Part shown: positions 1 to 12,498 of the stretch, piece by piece
Position numbering within the stretch: position 1 is the stretch's first letter
Layout of the letters: every line of letters begins with the position of its first letter
Assembly (NCBI GenBank): GCA_947579665.1
Contig: CANPUZ010000072.1
Location: 1 to 64,000 of the forward strand
Source of the DNA: Sympetrum striolatum
Lineage: Eukaryota > Arthropoda > Insecta > Odonata > Libellulidae
Length of the DNA: 64,000 bases
Direction of reading: 5' to 3'
Notes under the pieces: generated by a model
Database searches by the model: none
Told to the model about the DNA's origin: nothing
The model's input: only the letters and a program-made list of their open reading frames with translations
Translations under genes and position numbers: made by a program

Positions 1-1122
1 GAGAGCAAGGAAAACACCTACATGTCATTAAAACGCTATTTTTGGATACTTAAGAAGTAGCTCCAATGCATCACAAAAAAAATCTGATGTGTCCAGCACA
101 TGACTTTCTTCATGTATAAGATGTAATATTAATTTACGACAGTATTTTCAAAATCTATATTCAAACTAAACTTAGAAGATAAGTGAATAATTTATATCAT
201 AATATCTTTTACATCACAAACATTATAAGTAATGTTTTTGGGGACATGTTTGATAAAATAATGAAATTACATTTACTAAAACTTTTATAAACAATCGTAT
301 ATACCTAAATATATTATTATCTAGATATATTTTACAATAACGGACATTTGCTTCGAAGAATAAAAAAAGCTCAACTTCCAGTTAAACCATTTGCTCCAAA
401 AAATATTCAACTCTGATAGCACACCACAGTATATATGTGAAGTTTGGTACTAATAGGGATAATAGTTTTCACGTTAGAGCGCCCACAAGCACACACACAC
501 ACACAAACTTCTTTCTAAAAATGGTCAGAATGTATTCTAGGGACCCCAAAACATGTATTTCCGTTGAAATCCCGTAGTCAAATTCTTTCATGAAAACAAT
601 ACTTTCTATATACTATGAATATGGAGAAAGTAAAAATCCAAATAGTATGAAGGATTTGACCCTAAAATACATTGTATATTGTACATTAGCAATAACAAAA
701 GTGTAAAATATTCTACCGCTATTCAAAGAGTCTAAACAATTTTGGTTACAGACTACTCATTGCCAATTCCACTTCCATTATTTCATTGAATTTAGAAAAA
801 GAAATCCAACAAAGCGAACCAAATGATAGCTTAAATGTAGTGTAACCACAAGGATGATCATGGAAATAAATCAGATTTCCAGAAATACATCCCACAACCT
901 TCGTCCATGATCTCCAATTGGAAATATTCGTATAACTATAATAAAATCTGCTAGTTAAGATGGCTGACTTCAATGAAAATTGACGATATCGTAATGCAAG
1001 CTGTATAACAGAACATATTGACAGTAATTGCAACATTATATCTAAATATATATTATAACTCAATTAAGGCATGCAATATATATAAAATAATTATGAACTC
1101 TCCAGAATATTATGATCATGTA
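1..1122. other. Non-coding AT-rich stretch with a short CA microsatellite
   Basis: No supported gene. A (CA)n tract of about eight units lies at 489-505. The sequence just before it is faintly like the end of a SINE-like scrap near 51.28-51.31 kb that also runs into a 'cacaagc' motif, so this may be an old SINE tail. An open frame on the minus strand at 746-1063 has no recognisable domain. Confidence 0.5.
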
Positions 1123-1124
1123 TC

Positions 1125-1742
1125 CCCGAATCTAGCATAGAGCAATGTGAAAGGAAAAGCCGGAGCAAACATATTTTGGAATGACAGGATTTAACAGTAC
1201 TTCCTACAGAACTAACCGAAAGCCACAACAATTCAACAGAGGCAAACTGGAGCAAGACCTTATGAAAAAAATGGCTTGTTTTCCCCATCACACATCCAAA
1301 ATCCACTGTATCATCCTTTTAACCCAATTAACTTATCATTACCGATTAAAAACATAAATTGACATGATATAACACCATTGAAACTTGATAAAAGAAATAA
1401 TTAGGTCATACATAGTTTTGGAAAACCAAGAGACCCCAATCTAGCATAGAGCAATATGAAAGGAAAACCCGGAGCAAACATATTTTGAAATGACAGGATT
1501 TAACAGTACTTTCTACAGAACTAACGGAAAGCCACAACAATTCAACAGAGGCAAATTGGAGCAAGAGCTTATGAAAAAAATGGCTTGTTTTCCCCATCAC
1601 ACATCCTAAATCCACTGTATCATCCTTGAAACCCAATTAACTTATCATTACCGATTAAAAACATAAATTGACATGACATAACCCCATTGGAACTTGATCA
1701 AAGAAATAATTAGGTCATACATTGTTTTGGAAAACTTAGAGA
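1125..1742. repeat. Two-copy direct tandem duplication, 309-bp unit
   Basis: Copy 1 is about 1125-1433 and copy 2 about 1434-1742. The shared words 'tctagcatag' (1131 and 1440) and 'ggcttgttttccccatcaca' fix the period at 309 bp. By eye the copies are more than 90% identical. The two minus-strand open frames in this stretch are simply the same sequence read twice and are not evidence of a gene. Confidence 0.9.
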
Positions 1743-2429
1743 GGCATTTCAAAACAATGAATTGAAAAAAATATATGTAATAATATCTTACTCTGAAGCC
1801 ACCCTTAAAGCACTCAGTGGCTGCCGTTATACTTCCCTCGCTCTCCACAGGAGCCTTGGAAGGCCTTGTCCATTCTTCCAACGAATTTATCAGCAATGTG
1901 GTGTCCCTCTTAAGCAAATGTCCCATACTGTAGACAGTAGTTGTCCATTTGCACCATTCTCCACTTTACTTCCAAGCTGGAACACTCTGGAGCTTCTCAT
2001 ATTATTTGAGGAAATTCAGTGCATATTCTATACATGAATAATAGGACAAACACATAATATATTAAATATAATATATATTCCAATTGATATTCCAGTAATA
2101 AGAGAAGATCCTGTTAGATATTTACAAGGCAGCCAAATAAGGCAATTACAATTTTGGATGCTTAGTGCTACACCTATATTGAAATGAGGATCTTTGAAAT
2201 GATTATAGAGTTACCTTAGATTATTCAAGAGGAGAGCCTGCACGAACCTTACCAAACTAACCTGTAGTATCTGGTTCAACAATTTCTACCACATCTCAGC
2301 TTGGTAGTAAGTGATGGTTATTAAGTATTGATCAATAGGTACAGAATGACTTATGTTGCCAGAGCAATTTAGAATGTGCTGCTTTTCCTATGCATTTTAC
2401 CTATTTCCCCTTCCACAGGTAGGTTCAGG
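1743..2429. other. Unannotated stretch
   Basis: Open frames exist on both strands at about 1.65-2.04 kb, but they overlap each other and contain no recognisable domain. Nothing else was seen. Confidence 0.4.
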
Positions 2430-3595
2430 TGGATATTTTAAGGTAGGTAAACCAGTAGACCTTTATCAATAATGTTTTTATAAGCACCCCATTCCTGTAA
2501 GGTTAGAAAAGAGACCATTAATATTCAATTAAAAAATTTTAATCATAAAAATTATTATTTTCTAATGTTAATCAGATACCAATACTTAAAAAATATATTC
2601 AAAAATCTTCAGAGAAACATACCTTTTTTTTGCGATCACCAATTGGGAATGCATTGGAATCACTCCATCCAAAGATAATCTCAAATAAGATGCCTTCCTC
2701 AAAGCGCATCGATTATTAAAACGTCTCACTAAACATGAGAGGTCAGATCAGACCCTCTACATGAAATCTTCAAGTTTTAGTCCCATAATGGGCAGATCTT
2801 CTCTATCAAGAGAGGCAGAATGCCTCTCCGTGACGAGAATTGTATCTGCAAATGGTATCTCTCTTTTGATAGCTACCAGAAAGTCTTGAAGGGCAAAACA
2901 TCTCAATCGGAATCCTGATCGTCGATGAGAATATTATTTTGCCAAAGGTAGCTTTCTATTGAGTGATACCATGAGGTACACAGACCCTCTTTCCATGGGC
3001 AGAACCTCTCGAACAGGAGAGGCATTACACCTCCCCTGAAGAGAACTGTATTCTGAAAATGGTAGCAACATTTGAGAGCTACCCCGTGGTACCCAGACCC
3101 ACTCGATGAGCAAAATCTCTCGACCTGGAGGAGGCATCACACCACTCCATAGTGAGAATTTTATTCTGCTAGGGTAGCTCTCTTTTGAAGTTACCAGAAG
3201 GCACTCAGCAGGAGGGTTAAGGGGGAGATTCTAAGGTACGTAAACTAGATTTCCTTGATTAATAATGTATTTATAAGCACCCCATTCCTGAAAGGTTAGA
3301 AAAGAGACCATTAATATTCAATTAAAATATTTTAATCATAAAAATTATTATTTTCTAGTGATAATCAGATACCATTACTTAAAAAATATATTCTATTATC
3401 TTCAGAAAAACATACCTTATTTTGCCATCACCAAGTGGGAATGCATTGGAATTACTCCATGAACAGATATTCTCAAATAAGATGCCTTCCTCAAAGCGCA
3501 TCGATTATCCAAACGTCTCACTAAACATGAGAGGTCAGATCAGTGACAATTTTATTCTGCTAGGGTAGCTTTTGAAGTTACCAGAAGACCTCTCC
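2430..3595. repeat. Duplicated 320-bp block (period about 793 bp) enclosing a degenerate minisatellite
   Basis: The block at about 2430-2755 recurs at about 3221-3548 with roughly 92% identity; shared anchors include 'aagcgcatcgattat' and 'cactaaacatgagagg'. Between the copies, about 2760-3210, there is a degenerate tandem repeat of roughly 100-120 bp built on a 'gggcagaacctctc' word and a 'gaattttattctgctag' word. The copy after 3541 keeps only the end of that unit, so it is a shortened copy of the same array. Confidence 0.85.
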
Positions 3596-3599
3596 ATAA

Positions 3600-5740
3600 G
3601 GGTACCTATAAAACAATAGTCGTTAATTATGGCCTTAAAATAATTGAATAATTTTGTCCAATTTGATTAAGATATTTCCAAAGTATCCTAGACTTAAACC
3701 TATTTACTCTAAAATTTGTAACCCTATGTTGATTCATTACATAAAAGGTCCTGTTAATATATTGAAGAAGTAGTCAGTTTTCCGTTTGCCTATCCAACAA
3801 CATCCAAAGATTTCTAATTTTTTTTCCACAGCTGTTGGGGTTCAATGAACATAGGTACTGCATTGCTTAGTCCCACATTAAGTTGACCTCAACTAATGCT
3901 GAGTTATGATCTTCATCTGCGTGCTCGTATAGTTGTTTCCTTTTGTTGACCATCTCTTTCTAATGTCGTCTATGGTTAGTGTATCTCTGCTGCAAATAAA
4001 GCTTCAAATGCACTCAAATATTTATTATAATTTTCAAACTTTGGATTAAGTTTTAGCATATAGCTAGTTTAGTTTAGCTATCACACGTTAATTTACTATA
4101 TAGAAATTTGCTTACCTTTCCACATCATTAATGACTGATATCCACTCCTTTTCCATCATTTATAGTGAGAGAACATCCCTCAGTTCACCAACGTATTAAT
4201 CAGCTGGGAATTATTTCTTAGCATTTAGTGTCATGCAGGAGGAAAAGATTTAAGAACAGTTTCAAAGACTTTAACAGATTTCTTGGCATTCCGTAAGGAG
4301 AGACCTTGATCAGTACAATTATTCACTCATACCTTTGTAGCTTTCATTTCATCACAGCCATGATCAAGACTGGGACGAAAGAAAATGAGAGAGATATATT
4401 TTTCTGTATCCTGTACCACATGACAAATGAAAACAGTTCATTCATCAGAGTATGATAGCAGGAACAAATGAGAGTAATTGAAGTAAAAATAGAAGGAAAG
4501 CAAGGAAGGGCAAAACAGGAATTGGGATTGTAGATTACATAAAAAAGGGTCGAAGTTACATGCAAATGAAAGAAGATGACCAGGATCAATTACTTTGAAA
4601 ATTTTGCAATTGACTTATGCCAGAAGTTGTAAATTAGCTCTTGTTGCAAAGAGTTATTGCTTAATAAAATGTAATGGCATACAAACTACAGGAAAACTAA
4701 AATCTGATATATTGATAGTGATTTGCTAAGGATTATTAGGACAAACGGATACAGGGAATCATGAAATCAATACAGAGGAATATAGAATGGACTAGATTAT
4801 CCTACAACTAACTATGTTTGCTAGTAAAACTTCACAATCCTTAAAACCATAATTGGAAAAAACAGAAAAGAATAGTTATTGAACCGTAATATTATAAGAA
4901 TTTTGTAGAAAGAATGAAATAATATTCATGTTATGGTCTATAAATATTTTTGTTATTATTTCTCTAAATACTAACAATTTTTAGAGGAAATATTAAGGTC
5001 AACAAATGCGACAAAGGTCGGCAAATTATAAAATGAAAAATATATGAAATGTGCAGAAGAAAATCAAAGGAATTGGGTATTTTATTAGTGAAGCCTGTAA
5101 TGTTGTACTCACTACCTAAGGAAATGCACTTACTTTAAGGAATCAGCTGTCTTGTGACCTAGGACGTGACTTTCTCTTACGACTGAGTTTCACATTCTAC
5201 GTCGGCGAGGGAAATCAGCAGAGTACTGATGAAGAAAAACATCCCAGTTACTGGTCACCTGTAAATAAATATTTGCTTTAATGAAGTTGCAATACGAATT
5301 GTCAGTTCACAGTTATTACTATTATTAATATAAATTGATAATAATGTACAAGGACTTATTAAATTTTCAATACGACATTCTTATCATTACATGAGTAAAA
5401 CTTGCCTGAAATCGGCTTACGCGATTAAAATTCATGATTGAATTAAATGTATTGAAAGTGATGTACTCATTTTGTTACAAAAAAGAATAAAATCTATTGA
5501 TTTAATATAATTAGAATGACAAATCTAAAAAGCATGAAAATTTTATTTTAAATATGGCATGAATAAGAATACAGTAGAGTACACAAAATACAGAAGAATA
5601 ATGTTAACAGTTATCGTGACTTGGCACAATGCACTTTTGTATTGTTAAAAATAATCACAAATGGTCATCATTCGGTTTGATAAAATATATTACTGATTAT
5701 ACTATTTAGGTAACTATATTCAGATTCAATGAAATTAGTA
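3600..5740. other. Non-coding, nothing recognised
   Basis: AT-rich sequence without a convincing exon, tRNA-like box or inverted repeat. The only open frame of note (4344-4589, minus) has no recognisable similarity. Confidence 0.4.
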
Positions 5741-5744
5741 ATTA

Positions 5745-6530
5745 TTTATACCACTGGCATCACTGCTGAGTTTTTTAAATCCCGAGATCCCTTATGAATA
5801 CAATTGCCATGATATCTCAGCGGAAGATACGTAAAGAAAAGTTTTTAAAAAGGCACGTGCAAAACTCGTTCCTAAGTAGTTACTGAAAGTTTCAGAATAC
5901 TTAATAATGATAGATTTAAAACATATAACGCATTCTTAATTCCTAACCATCGTATCCAAAAAGACACACGACCGAATTTCTTTTTTCTTCTAAAAGTCGG
6001 CAAGTGATACGTTAAAATTTAAATCGATTATAAGTAGGCGTTTAGGAACAACCACTTCTTGTTTTCTCCGAGTACCGGGGAAAAAACAAGGAGCGCCGAC
6101 AACCACGGTTTTCTGAGATATTAAACCTCCAACTCATTAGCAGCCGTGTAACAAATTTTTATTCTTTACATATGAATTGATTTGCACTACCTACTACACT
6201 ACTTGAAAAAATACTACAAAACTAACATGACCTTAGAGCAGAGAATACTTTGATAGTCACTTCTTGGCTAATAAATATTTACGCCACTGGAATCGACACT
6301 GAATTTGAAATCTCGAATTCCGTTAGGGTTCCCGTTGGCGAAATCTCGCAAGAAACTGGAAAATATTTTAAAATGTATATTGAAAATGCGTTCCTTAATA
6401 TTTATTTAAATTTACAGAACACCCATTAATGACGGATGAAAAAGCAACTAATTCTTGATTCCTAGACAAAAATCAAAAATGATAAGCGACTGAATTACTC
6501 GGGCAAATTCATCTAGAAGTGATCTTCGGC
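5745..6530. repeat. Old diverged tandem duplication, period about 535 bp
   Basis: About 5745-6010 and 6279-6530 share an ordered series of words: 'ccactggcatc'/'ccactggaatc', 'gatccctta'/'ttccgttag', 'ctcgttcct'/'gcgttcct', 'ttcttaattcct'/'ttcttgattcct'. They look like two ancient copies of one segment, with heavy divergence and indels. Confidence 0.5.
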
Positions 6531-6699
6531 AATTGATAAGTTAAGACTTAGTAAATAATAATTCTAAAAACTGTAACTTATATTTTTAAGTGAAAGCTCT
6601 GCTTAGCAAATGATAATTCCGCTTACAAAATGACAACTTCTCAACTTAAGAGATAATTTCGCTTTTAAGTAAAAACTTCGCAAAGCAAATGATAATAAT

Positions 6700-6870
6700 A
6701 ACGTCTCTAATGGAAATTAAAAGACCCCAATTACATCCATTTAAAAAATGATTGCTACTTACAAAGACACACAACCATTCCCTAGCCAGAAAATTGAAAC
6801 TCGCCGGGGTTCGAACCCGAGACCTTTGCGTTGGAGTAGCTAGCGCGCTAATCACTTCGTCACCGCAGCA
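6700..6870 (-). mobile_element. tRNA-derived SINE-like element
   Basis: Read on the minus strand, about 6865-6800 contains a tRNA-like head. A box-A-like stretch ('gacgaagtgattagcgcgc') is followed 30-40 bases later by a near-perfect box B ('ggttcgaacccc'). The sequence then runs into a non-tRNA body ('gtgtgtctttgtaag') towards 6700. This is the usual layout of an arthropod SINE with an internal RNA polymerase III promoter. No acceptor-stem pairing is seen, so it is not called a functional tRNA gene. Confidence 0.6.
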
Positions 6871-7199
6871 GGCAACTTATTTAATCTGAGATTCCCTCAA
6901 AGTGTAATTTCCCGAAAATTGAAATTCCTGCTCATTCAAGACAACTATTCGCCGGAAATATTTTCATCGCGATGGAATATCGATGAATCACATAAATAAG
7001 CGCAGACTTAGTAAGAATCTTCATTGGGCGCAAACTTTCTTTCTTGGAATTTTTTCACTTGGAAGTGATATATTTCGCATTAATGTCTAACGAAACATCG
7101 GAAGTATAATCTCTTGGCATTTGAGATTCCCTTAGAACAGACAATTCTTCCGCGTCAGTAAAAATCTAATAATTTGAATTTCCGATTGTTGAAAATACG

Positions 7200-8700
7200 A
7201 TACAAATTTAATTTGCCAAATGTTCAATCTCCTGCAAGCTCATTTGGAAAACATCGTTCACAGAAATATTCCGTGTTATGGTAGATTAGCAATAGATAGA
7301 TTAAGTGCATTGCAACCAAATACACTATGCTTTTTACATATATCTGCATTTCAAAAGTTTAAAAATAACGAAAAAAGATTCAAATTCTTACCGTTACTCT
7401 GGAAGTGTACCACCACAACCTTTCACCCACGAAGTCTCACTGGTAACTGCAAATTTTGTCTGTTTGAGTTTAACAAAACCATCTCAAAACTTTTCCAATC
7501 GATAGTTTAAAACGGTATTTGCAACCCAATCTCACACTAGATTTGAGATTTTACCACATTTTGTTAATACACGACTTCTATAATGCATGTCATTCGACAA
7601 TTCTACCTTCCACGCCCCTCAATAACACGTTCATCGGAAGAAAGATCGATTTCGTAAAGGATTGCTCCCGTATAATTATTACCTTCGAATAGAAGTAGAA
7701 ATTCCAAACCATAGAAGCTGTACGGCATGTCATTCACTGGCACATGTTGCACAATCCAAGGAACCAGGTTCGATCTTCCAGCACAACTCTCAATTCCACT
7801 TCCTGGTTGTTATAGCTACCACACCTTTCACAAACACACAGAATATTTAAATATATTCACTACGAAACGTAATAAATTATACTTTTTAGTCGGCACAACC
7901 ACATGGAAGTCATACATTCGTAGAAACAGATTCAATCCTTGCACTCACCGTACTTCGCTTCGCTACTCGCGATTCTTCTGAAAATAAAAGAAAGTCCAAC
8001 GAAGCGTTTCTGAAGGTGACATCGTCATTAGTAATGACCTTGTCATTTCGAAAGCTAAGTAAGAATTGCCGATTTTTAAGAGACCTTTCTTTCCGACGTT
8101 TTCAGGTAGGAAATAGCTATGAATAGAATTAGGCTTTTCGCTGATATCGTACGTACTCCACCGCTTAATCTGAACTGTTCCTTTTGAGCGACAGCATAAT
8201 CCCAACTTCTCTTTTCGCTATTGAATCTATTTCCCAAAATTTGAAGCAGATACACTTTTATCAATCGTGAATTAAACACTGGGCTCCATAGGAAGACGTA
8301 TACTAAACCAATCAGTATTACATTATATTATGTGTCAGCTGATCTTGGAGGCAGGCTATGAAACTATGGTCGATCTTAATAATACTGTGTGGTTTAGTAA
8401 ACGTATTACAATTTTGCTAGAAGATTTCACAGGAGCAGAATTCACACCAAAAACCAACCTTATGTCATCCATCCAATTCGCTTCTCCCTTGCATGAAATG
8501 ACGACACTTAAAGTTGCCTTCCGAAAATTCCAGAACGTTCGGAACTCGATGTTCTTTCTTTCCACGTCTGACTCACGTAACTTCCAATTCCTATGCATTG
8601 GGAAATGGTCTACCGTACAATCGAAAGAATTTTCAAAGTGCCTCAAAATTGCTCGTCTTTGTGAAGTTGATTTGTTTTAAAGAAGTACTTTTCCTCTAGA
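7200..8700. other. Slightly GC-richer unique stretch with overlapping open frames and splice-like signals
   Basis: There are open frames on both strands: 8330-8680 plus (116 residues) and 8356-8646 minus (96 residues). They overlap, so at most one can be real, and neither shows a known domain. On the minus strand two short segments are framed by good-looking AG and GT signals: 7446-7392 (55 nt) and 7977-7949 (29 nt). The 55-nt one carries a stop in the only long frame. This may be the edge of a diverged gene or chance. Confidence 0.25.
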
Positions 8701-10494
8701 TTTATGTATTTTACCTGTGTTTCGTTGGAGTATACGTACGGGAAACGTACATGAAGAACGTTTATCGACAGTTGAAAGCCTCGACTTGACTCACAGCAAT
8801 ATCGTAAATCAAGTGTCGAAAAATGTGTTGTTCTAAATCTGTGATCGAAAAATTCCCAAGGAGATTTTTCTGATGATTCATTGATTTCGTGGGAATTGGG
8901 AATCCTTCGATCAAGCTACAATAGCAAAATGCAGGATTCTACTGTAAGTACAATGACATGTTGCATTGATTTGAATCTAGATGCATGTGAATATGAAATT
9001 TCACCTCGTGGCTGAGCAAAGAGTGGTTCTACTTGGCTCTCTGATATCAGAAATCACAGCGAATTTAGTAACGTATTCTGAAATGCTGTATAAAAATGTA
9101 GAATTGATTGTAATAATCTTTGAAATGCTTGCAATAAACAATACGACTTGCCGAGGTAGCTTAAGTAACACCAATCAAAGATTCGAGTGAGTGGAAACTT
9201 TTTAAATTCATCCAACAAACCGATCTATTCACCGATGCATTTACGATGCTTTCCACCAATGTCCATCGCTGAGATTAATTCCCGATGAAGAGCCGCAGGG
9301 TTCTGACGACATTAGCGGGACATTCAAATGTGAATAACCTCATAAAAAAGCCAGTAAATGGAAACTTACAAATATAACGTATTTATAATGCAAAAAAACG
9401 ACGCGATTATATATTTTCACCTGAGTTTAAGGAATTATGGAGATGGAAGAAATTAAAAATGCAACGGAAGCAATCTAGTAAAACAGGAGAAGAACCTACG
9501 GACTGTTCTTAAATCCATCCATAATTGATAATTCATCAAAGTAATCAGACTAACATCGATGTAATTCAGTCAGATTGATGAATTTAAAAACGTGACCAGT
9601 GCTGGAATTTGCTCGAAAATTAATTTCCTACTTTCTTATTGCTTTAAAGATTTATAGATTGAAAGTGATGTAATTGTGTCTATAAATTATCTGAAATTTT
9701 CTTCCAATTTCTTGCCAAAGTGAATATGAAACGATCCAATTTTGAAGAATGTTTTATTCTATGTGATTGTGATTCAAAATTTGCTAAAAGAATTAATCCT
9801 TCAAACATGGACGTTTTCTTTGGTTCTGAAAGCGAACATACAAATAAACACTGTAGACAGATCTGAATACCTAATCTTAATGACAATAACGATTACCTTT
9901 TCTTCTACTGTGAATTTGATTGTGCTATTCAACACCTTTTATCATCCAACATCGTCTTATTCCTTCAAAATAGTCTAAAATTTACAAACAATATTGTTCA
10001 TAAAATGCACAATTTTCTCTAAGAAAACAAAAAAAGATCGAATCGGGAATGTTGATTTTGGAATCCATGACGGAGAAGTCTTTTGTGTTGATCCATTAAT
10101 CATAGTAAATTACTACTGAGAGAGGAAAACAGTATTTCTTAAAGAAAGAGGAATGCGTAATTTTAATTAAACGGCTTCTTTTGGTTTGAGGATATGCAAA
10201 TATAATAGATTCATTGTTGTCCTGACAATTTCTTTCTAGTATTTATTAGTAAGTAAGTTCTTCTTCCTTTCTGTTCATAAAAGAGATGTCATTTCTCATT
10301 GAACATGTGAGATATTGCCATGGAACGAATTGTACAGTCGATGAAACCCTTAAAAAGTTGTGGTTAACATTTGCAAGTGATAGAATGCGTAATAATGACA
10401 TTGGAAGACGTTCCAGCGATAGAATTAGTAAATCTCTGCATTATTTAGGAATAATATGCCTTTAATGAACAAGGTAAACCTATGAAAAGGCTCT
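8701..10494. other. Non-coding, nothing recognised
   Basis: No exon-like, tRNA-like or repeat signal was supported here. Open frames at 8981-9190 and 9680-9978 are short and overlap on opposite strands. Confidence 0.4.
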
Positions 10495-10722
10495 CAGTGA
10501 ATTGGTTCGGGGGGAATTCGTAAGCGGGGAATTGATCCCCCGCGATGATGTTGAACTACCACCCAACCCACCCCCCCGTTCATTTATTTATAACATTAAC
10601 CAATAATCAGGTCTTGTAGATTAACATAAGACTGAATAACAATAGTACAACATGAGCGCGGGGGATCAACTCCCTGCATACGAATTCTCCGCGTACGGAT
10701 TCACCGCGTACGAATTCACCGG
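10495..10722. mobile_element. GC-rich MITE-like element with imperfect terminal inverted repeats
   Basis: The left end (10495-10552) and the right end (about 10648-10722) are imperfect reverse complements. The core pair is 'ggggaattgatcccccgcg' on the left against 'cgcgggggatcaactccc' on the right. The right side carries extra tandem copies of a 'gcgtacgaattcaccg'-type word. The roughly 100-bp centre is AT-rich and non-coding. A further piece of the same terminal motif lies at about 10738-10765, suggesting a second truncated copy. A target-site duplication could not be assigned, so the superfamily is left open. Confidence 0.6.
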
Positions 10723-10765
10723 CGCCCGGTGTATTGGTCCGGGGGGAATTGGTACGAGGGATATA

Positions 10766-12034
10766 TTACTGGGAAGTAGCACTCTAAAACATTGAGATGA
10801 CTCACGAGTTACGAAGGATTTATTTGCATATTCTTAAATTGTGTCGGTTTAATGACATTATGTTTTTATTATTTGCGTTAATACTTAAAGATCATTTATT
10901 TATGGCAAAATGTTATTTAGAGCCGGGATGTGTGTGGAATCACTAAGTTGCCTTTAATGAAGTTAAGCCCAGGTAGATATGGTATCTAATGTTTTTGCGA
11001 TTGACAGAATAAGGTAAAATGTGTTTATTTTACTTACGTCTCAAATCTCTATTGATCTATATAACGACTGTGCTCAAATATATTCACTGACCGCTGATTC
11101 AGTGATTTAAATTAAAGAGAATGGCATTTATATTTTAATTAGCCTCGGGTTTCTCAATAGTTCTTGCAATAAAATAACAGCCTTGATGATGCAAACAAAG
11201 CTATCAAAATCTAATAAAGGGAATAAACCTCCTTCTTTAGTTCAGTTAAATACATTTTAAATTAGTAATAATAAGATATGAAAAATACGAGCTATTGTGG
11301 AGATCAATCAAATGCAGATATAAAAGTTGAATTTATGCCCAATACTTATGAAATAATATCTATAAACACAATTAATTTTTTCAATCAGTACAGTAATGCG
11401 AGATTGGAATGAAAACTAACAAAAAGGCAGAAAAGTCCCTTATCACTAGCTTTGATAAAACAATGTTAAAAATGTCCTTAAATAAATAAGTTCTGCTAGT
11501 TATATGATGTCACAATTCATAACTCCGGTATGTGGATCAGATACGATTTAAAGACACGAAAGCACAATTTCTATTGGGAAAATTCAGTGAGATATATTAA
11601 ATGAAAGTGTTATGTTGAATGACTATCTGTGGTACATCAATGCGGAAAGGTTGCGTTTGCTAATATAATTATTCACAAGTAAGTTCTAACAATGTAGCAT
11701 CAATAAGTAGGTAAACTGTAATATAAGACTGGTTAATAGATTTAGAAAAAGGTAAGGAAACTTATGAGTTACAATAAAGAATAAGCTAAAGTGGAACGGT
11801 ATATGATCTTTAAGTTGCTCAAAGAAGTTCTATCGTAATTGAGTTCGCTCAAATATCTTTAAATCGGGTTCTAATTTGCTAAATCGAACATTCAATTTAC
11901 TCAATTTACGTAACTCCTAAATAAGCTACAACGCCTAATAACAGTACTGGCCATCTTAGACAAACGTTTGCTTTCAAACGATGATGCAGAAGGAAATTAA
12001 GTATTCCCATGGAAAAACAGACTTGAAAAAAGTC
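10766..12034. other. Non-coding, nothing recognised
   Basis: AT-rich sequence with no exon, tRNA or repeat signal that could be supported. Confidence 0.4.
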
Positions 12035-12155
12035 TGACAGGGCCGGGAATCGAACCCGGGATCTGCCTATAACCGGGAGGCTTGTTGAAATGTTCTGGTC
12101 AGGTAGCCTAGATGGTTAAGGGTGCACTGGGTGCACGCCCTTATGTGCAAAGTCA
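12035..12155. mobile_element. tRNA-like SINE halves in opposite orientation
   Basis: On the minus strand about 12080-12038 holds a perfect T-arm-like hairpin with box B ('gggttcgattccc'). On the plus strand about 12098-12125 holds a box-A-like segment ('agcctagatggttaagg'). Neither has a complete cloverleaf. The head-to-head arrangement resembles the double-headed tRNA-like elements found further along, but this copy is short and incomplete. Confidence 0.45.
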
Positions 12156-12498
12156 CCTTCACCCTTTCCTTATTTGAAATTAAGTATTCTAAGTTTAGTT
12201 GGAATTAATGAAAGAAGTAATGAAATTCTCTTTGCCATGGTGTTAATCTACGGATAATTAATGCAGTATTATCTTTTAATCGGAGTGGAAATATTCAGTT
12301 AAGAAACAAAGAAATTTAAGAGGAGAATAGTTATTTAGTTCTACTTGATTTGAGTTTGATAACTCTCTGAAAATCATCTAAACAATTCTATTTTATTAAA
12401 ATTCAGTTAATCACTCCATGAGAATATCATTAGACATACAAATAGATAATTGTGTAACAAATATCGTTTAAAGGACAACAACCGGTGAAGATATAAAT
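12156..12498. other. Non-coding flank of the large inverted repeat
   Basis: No recognisable feature. The reverse complement of this stretch does not match the sequence just outside the right arm, which supports placing the arm boundary near 12499. Confidence 0.4.

Noticed and set aside
1091..1636. Two very similar minus-strand open frames suggesting a duplicated gene
   Set aside because: They are the two copies of the 309-bp tandem duplication; no domain, codon bias or splice signal supports coding.
6790..6860. Functional tRNA gene on the minus strand
   Set aside because: Box A and box B are present, but no acceptor stem pairs and the sequence continues into a non-tRNA body, so a SINE is the better call.
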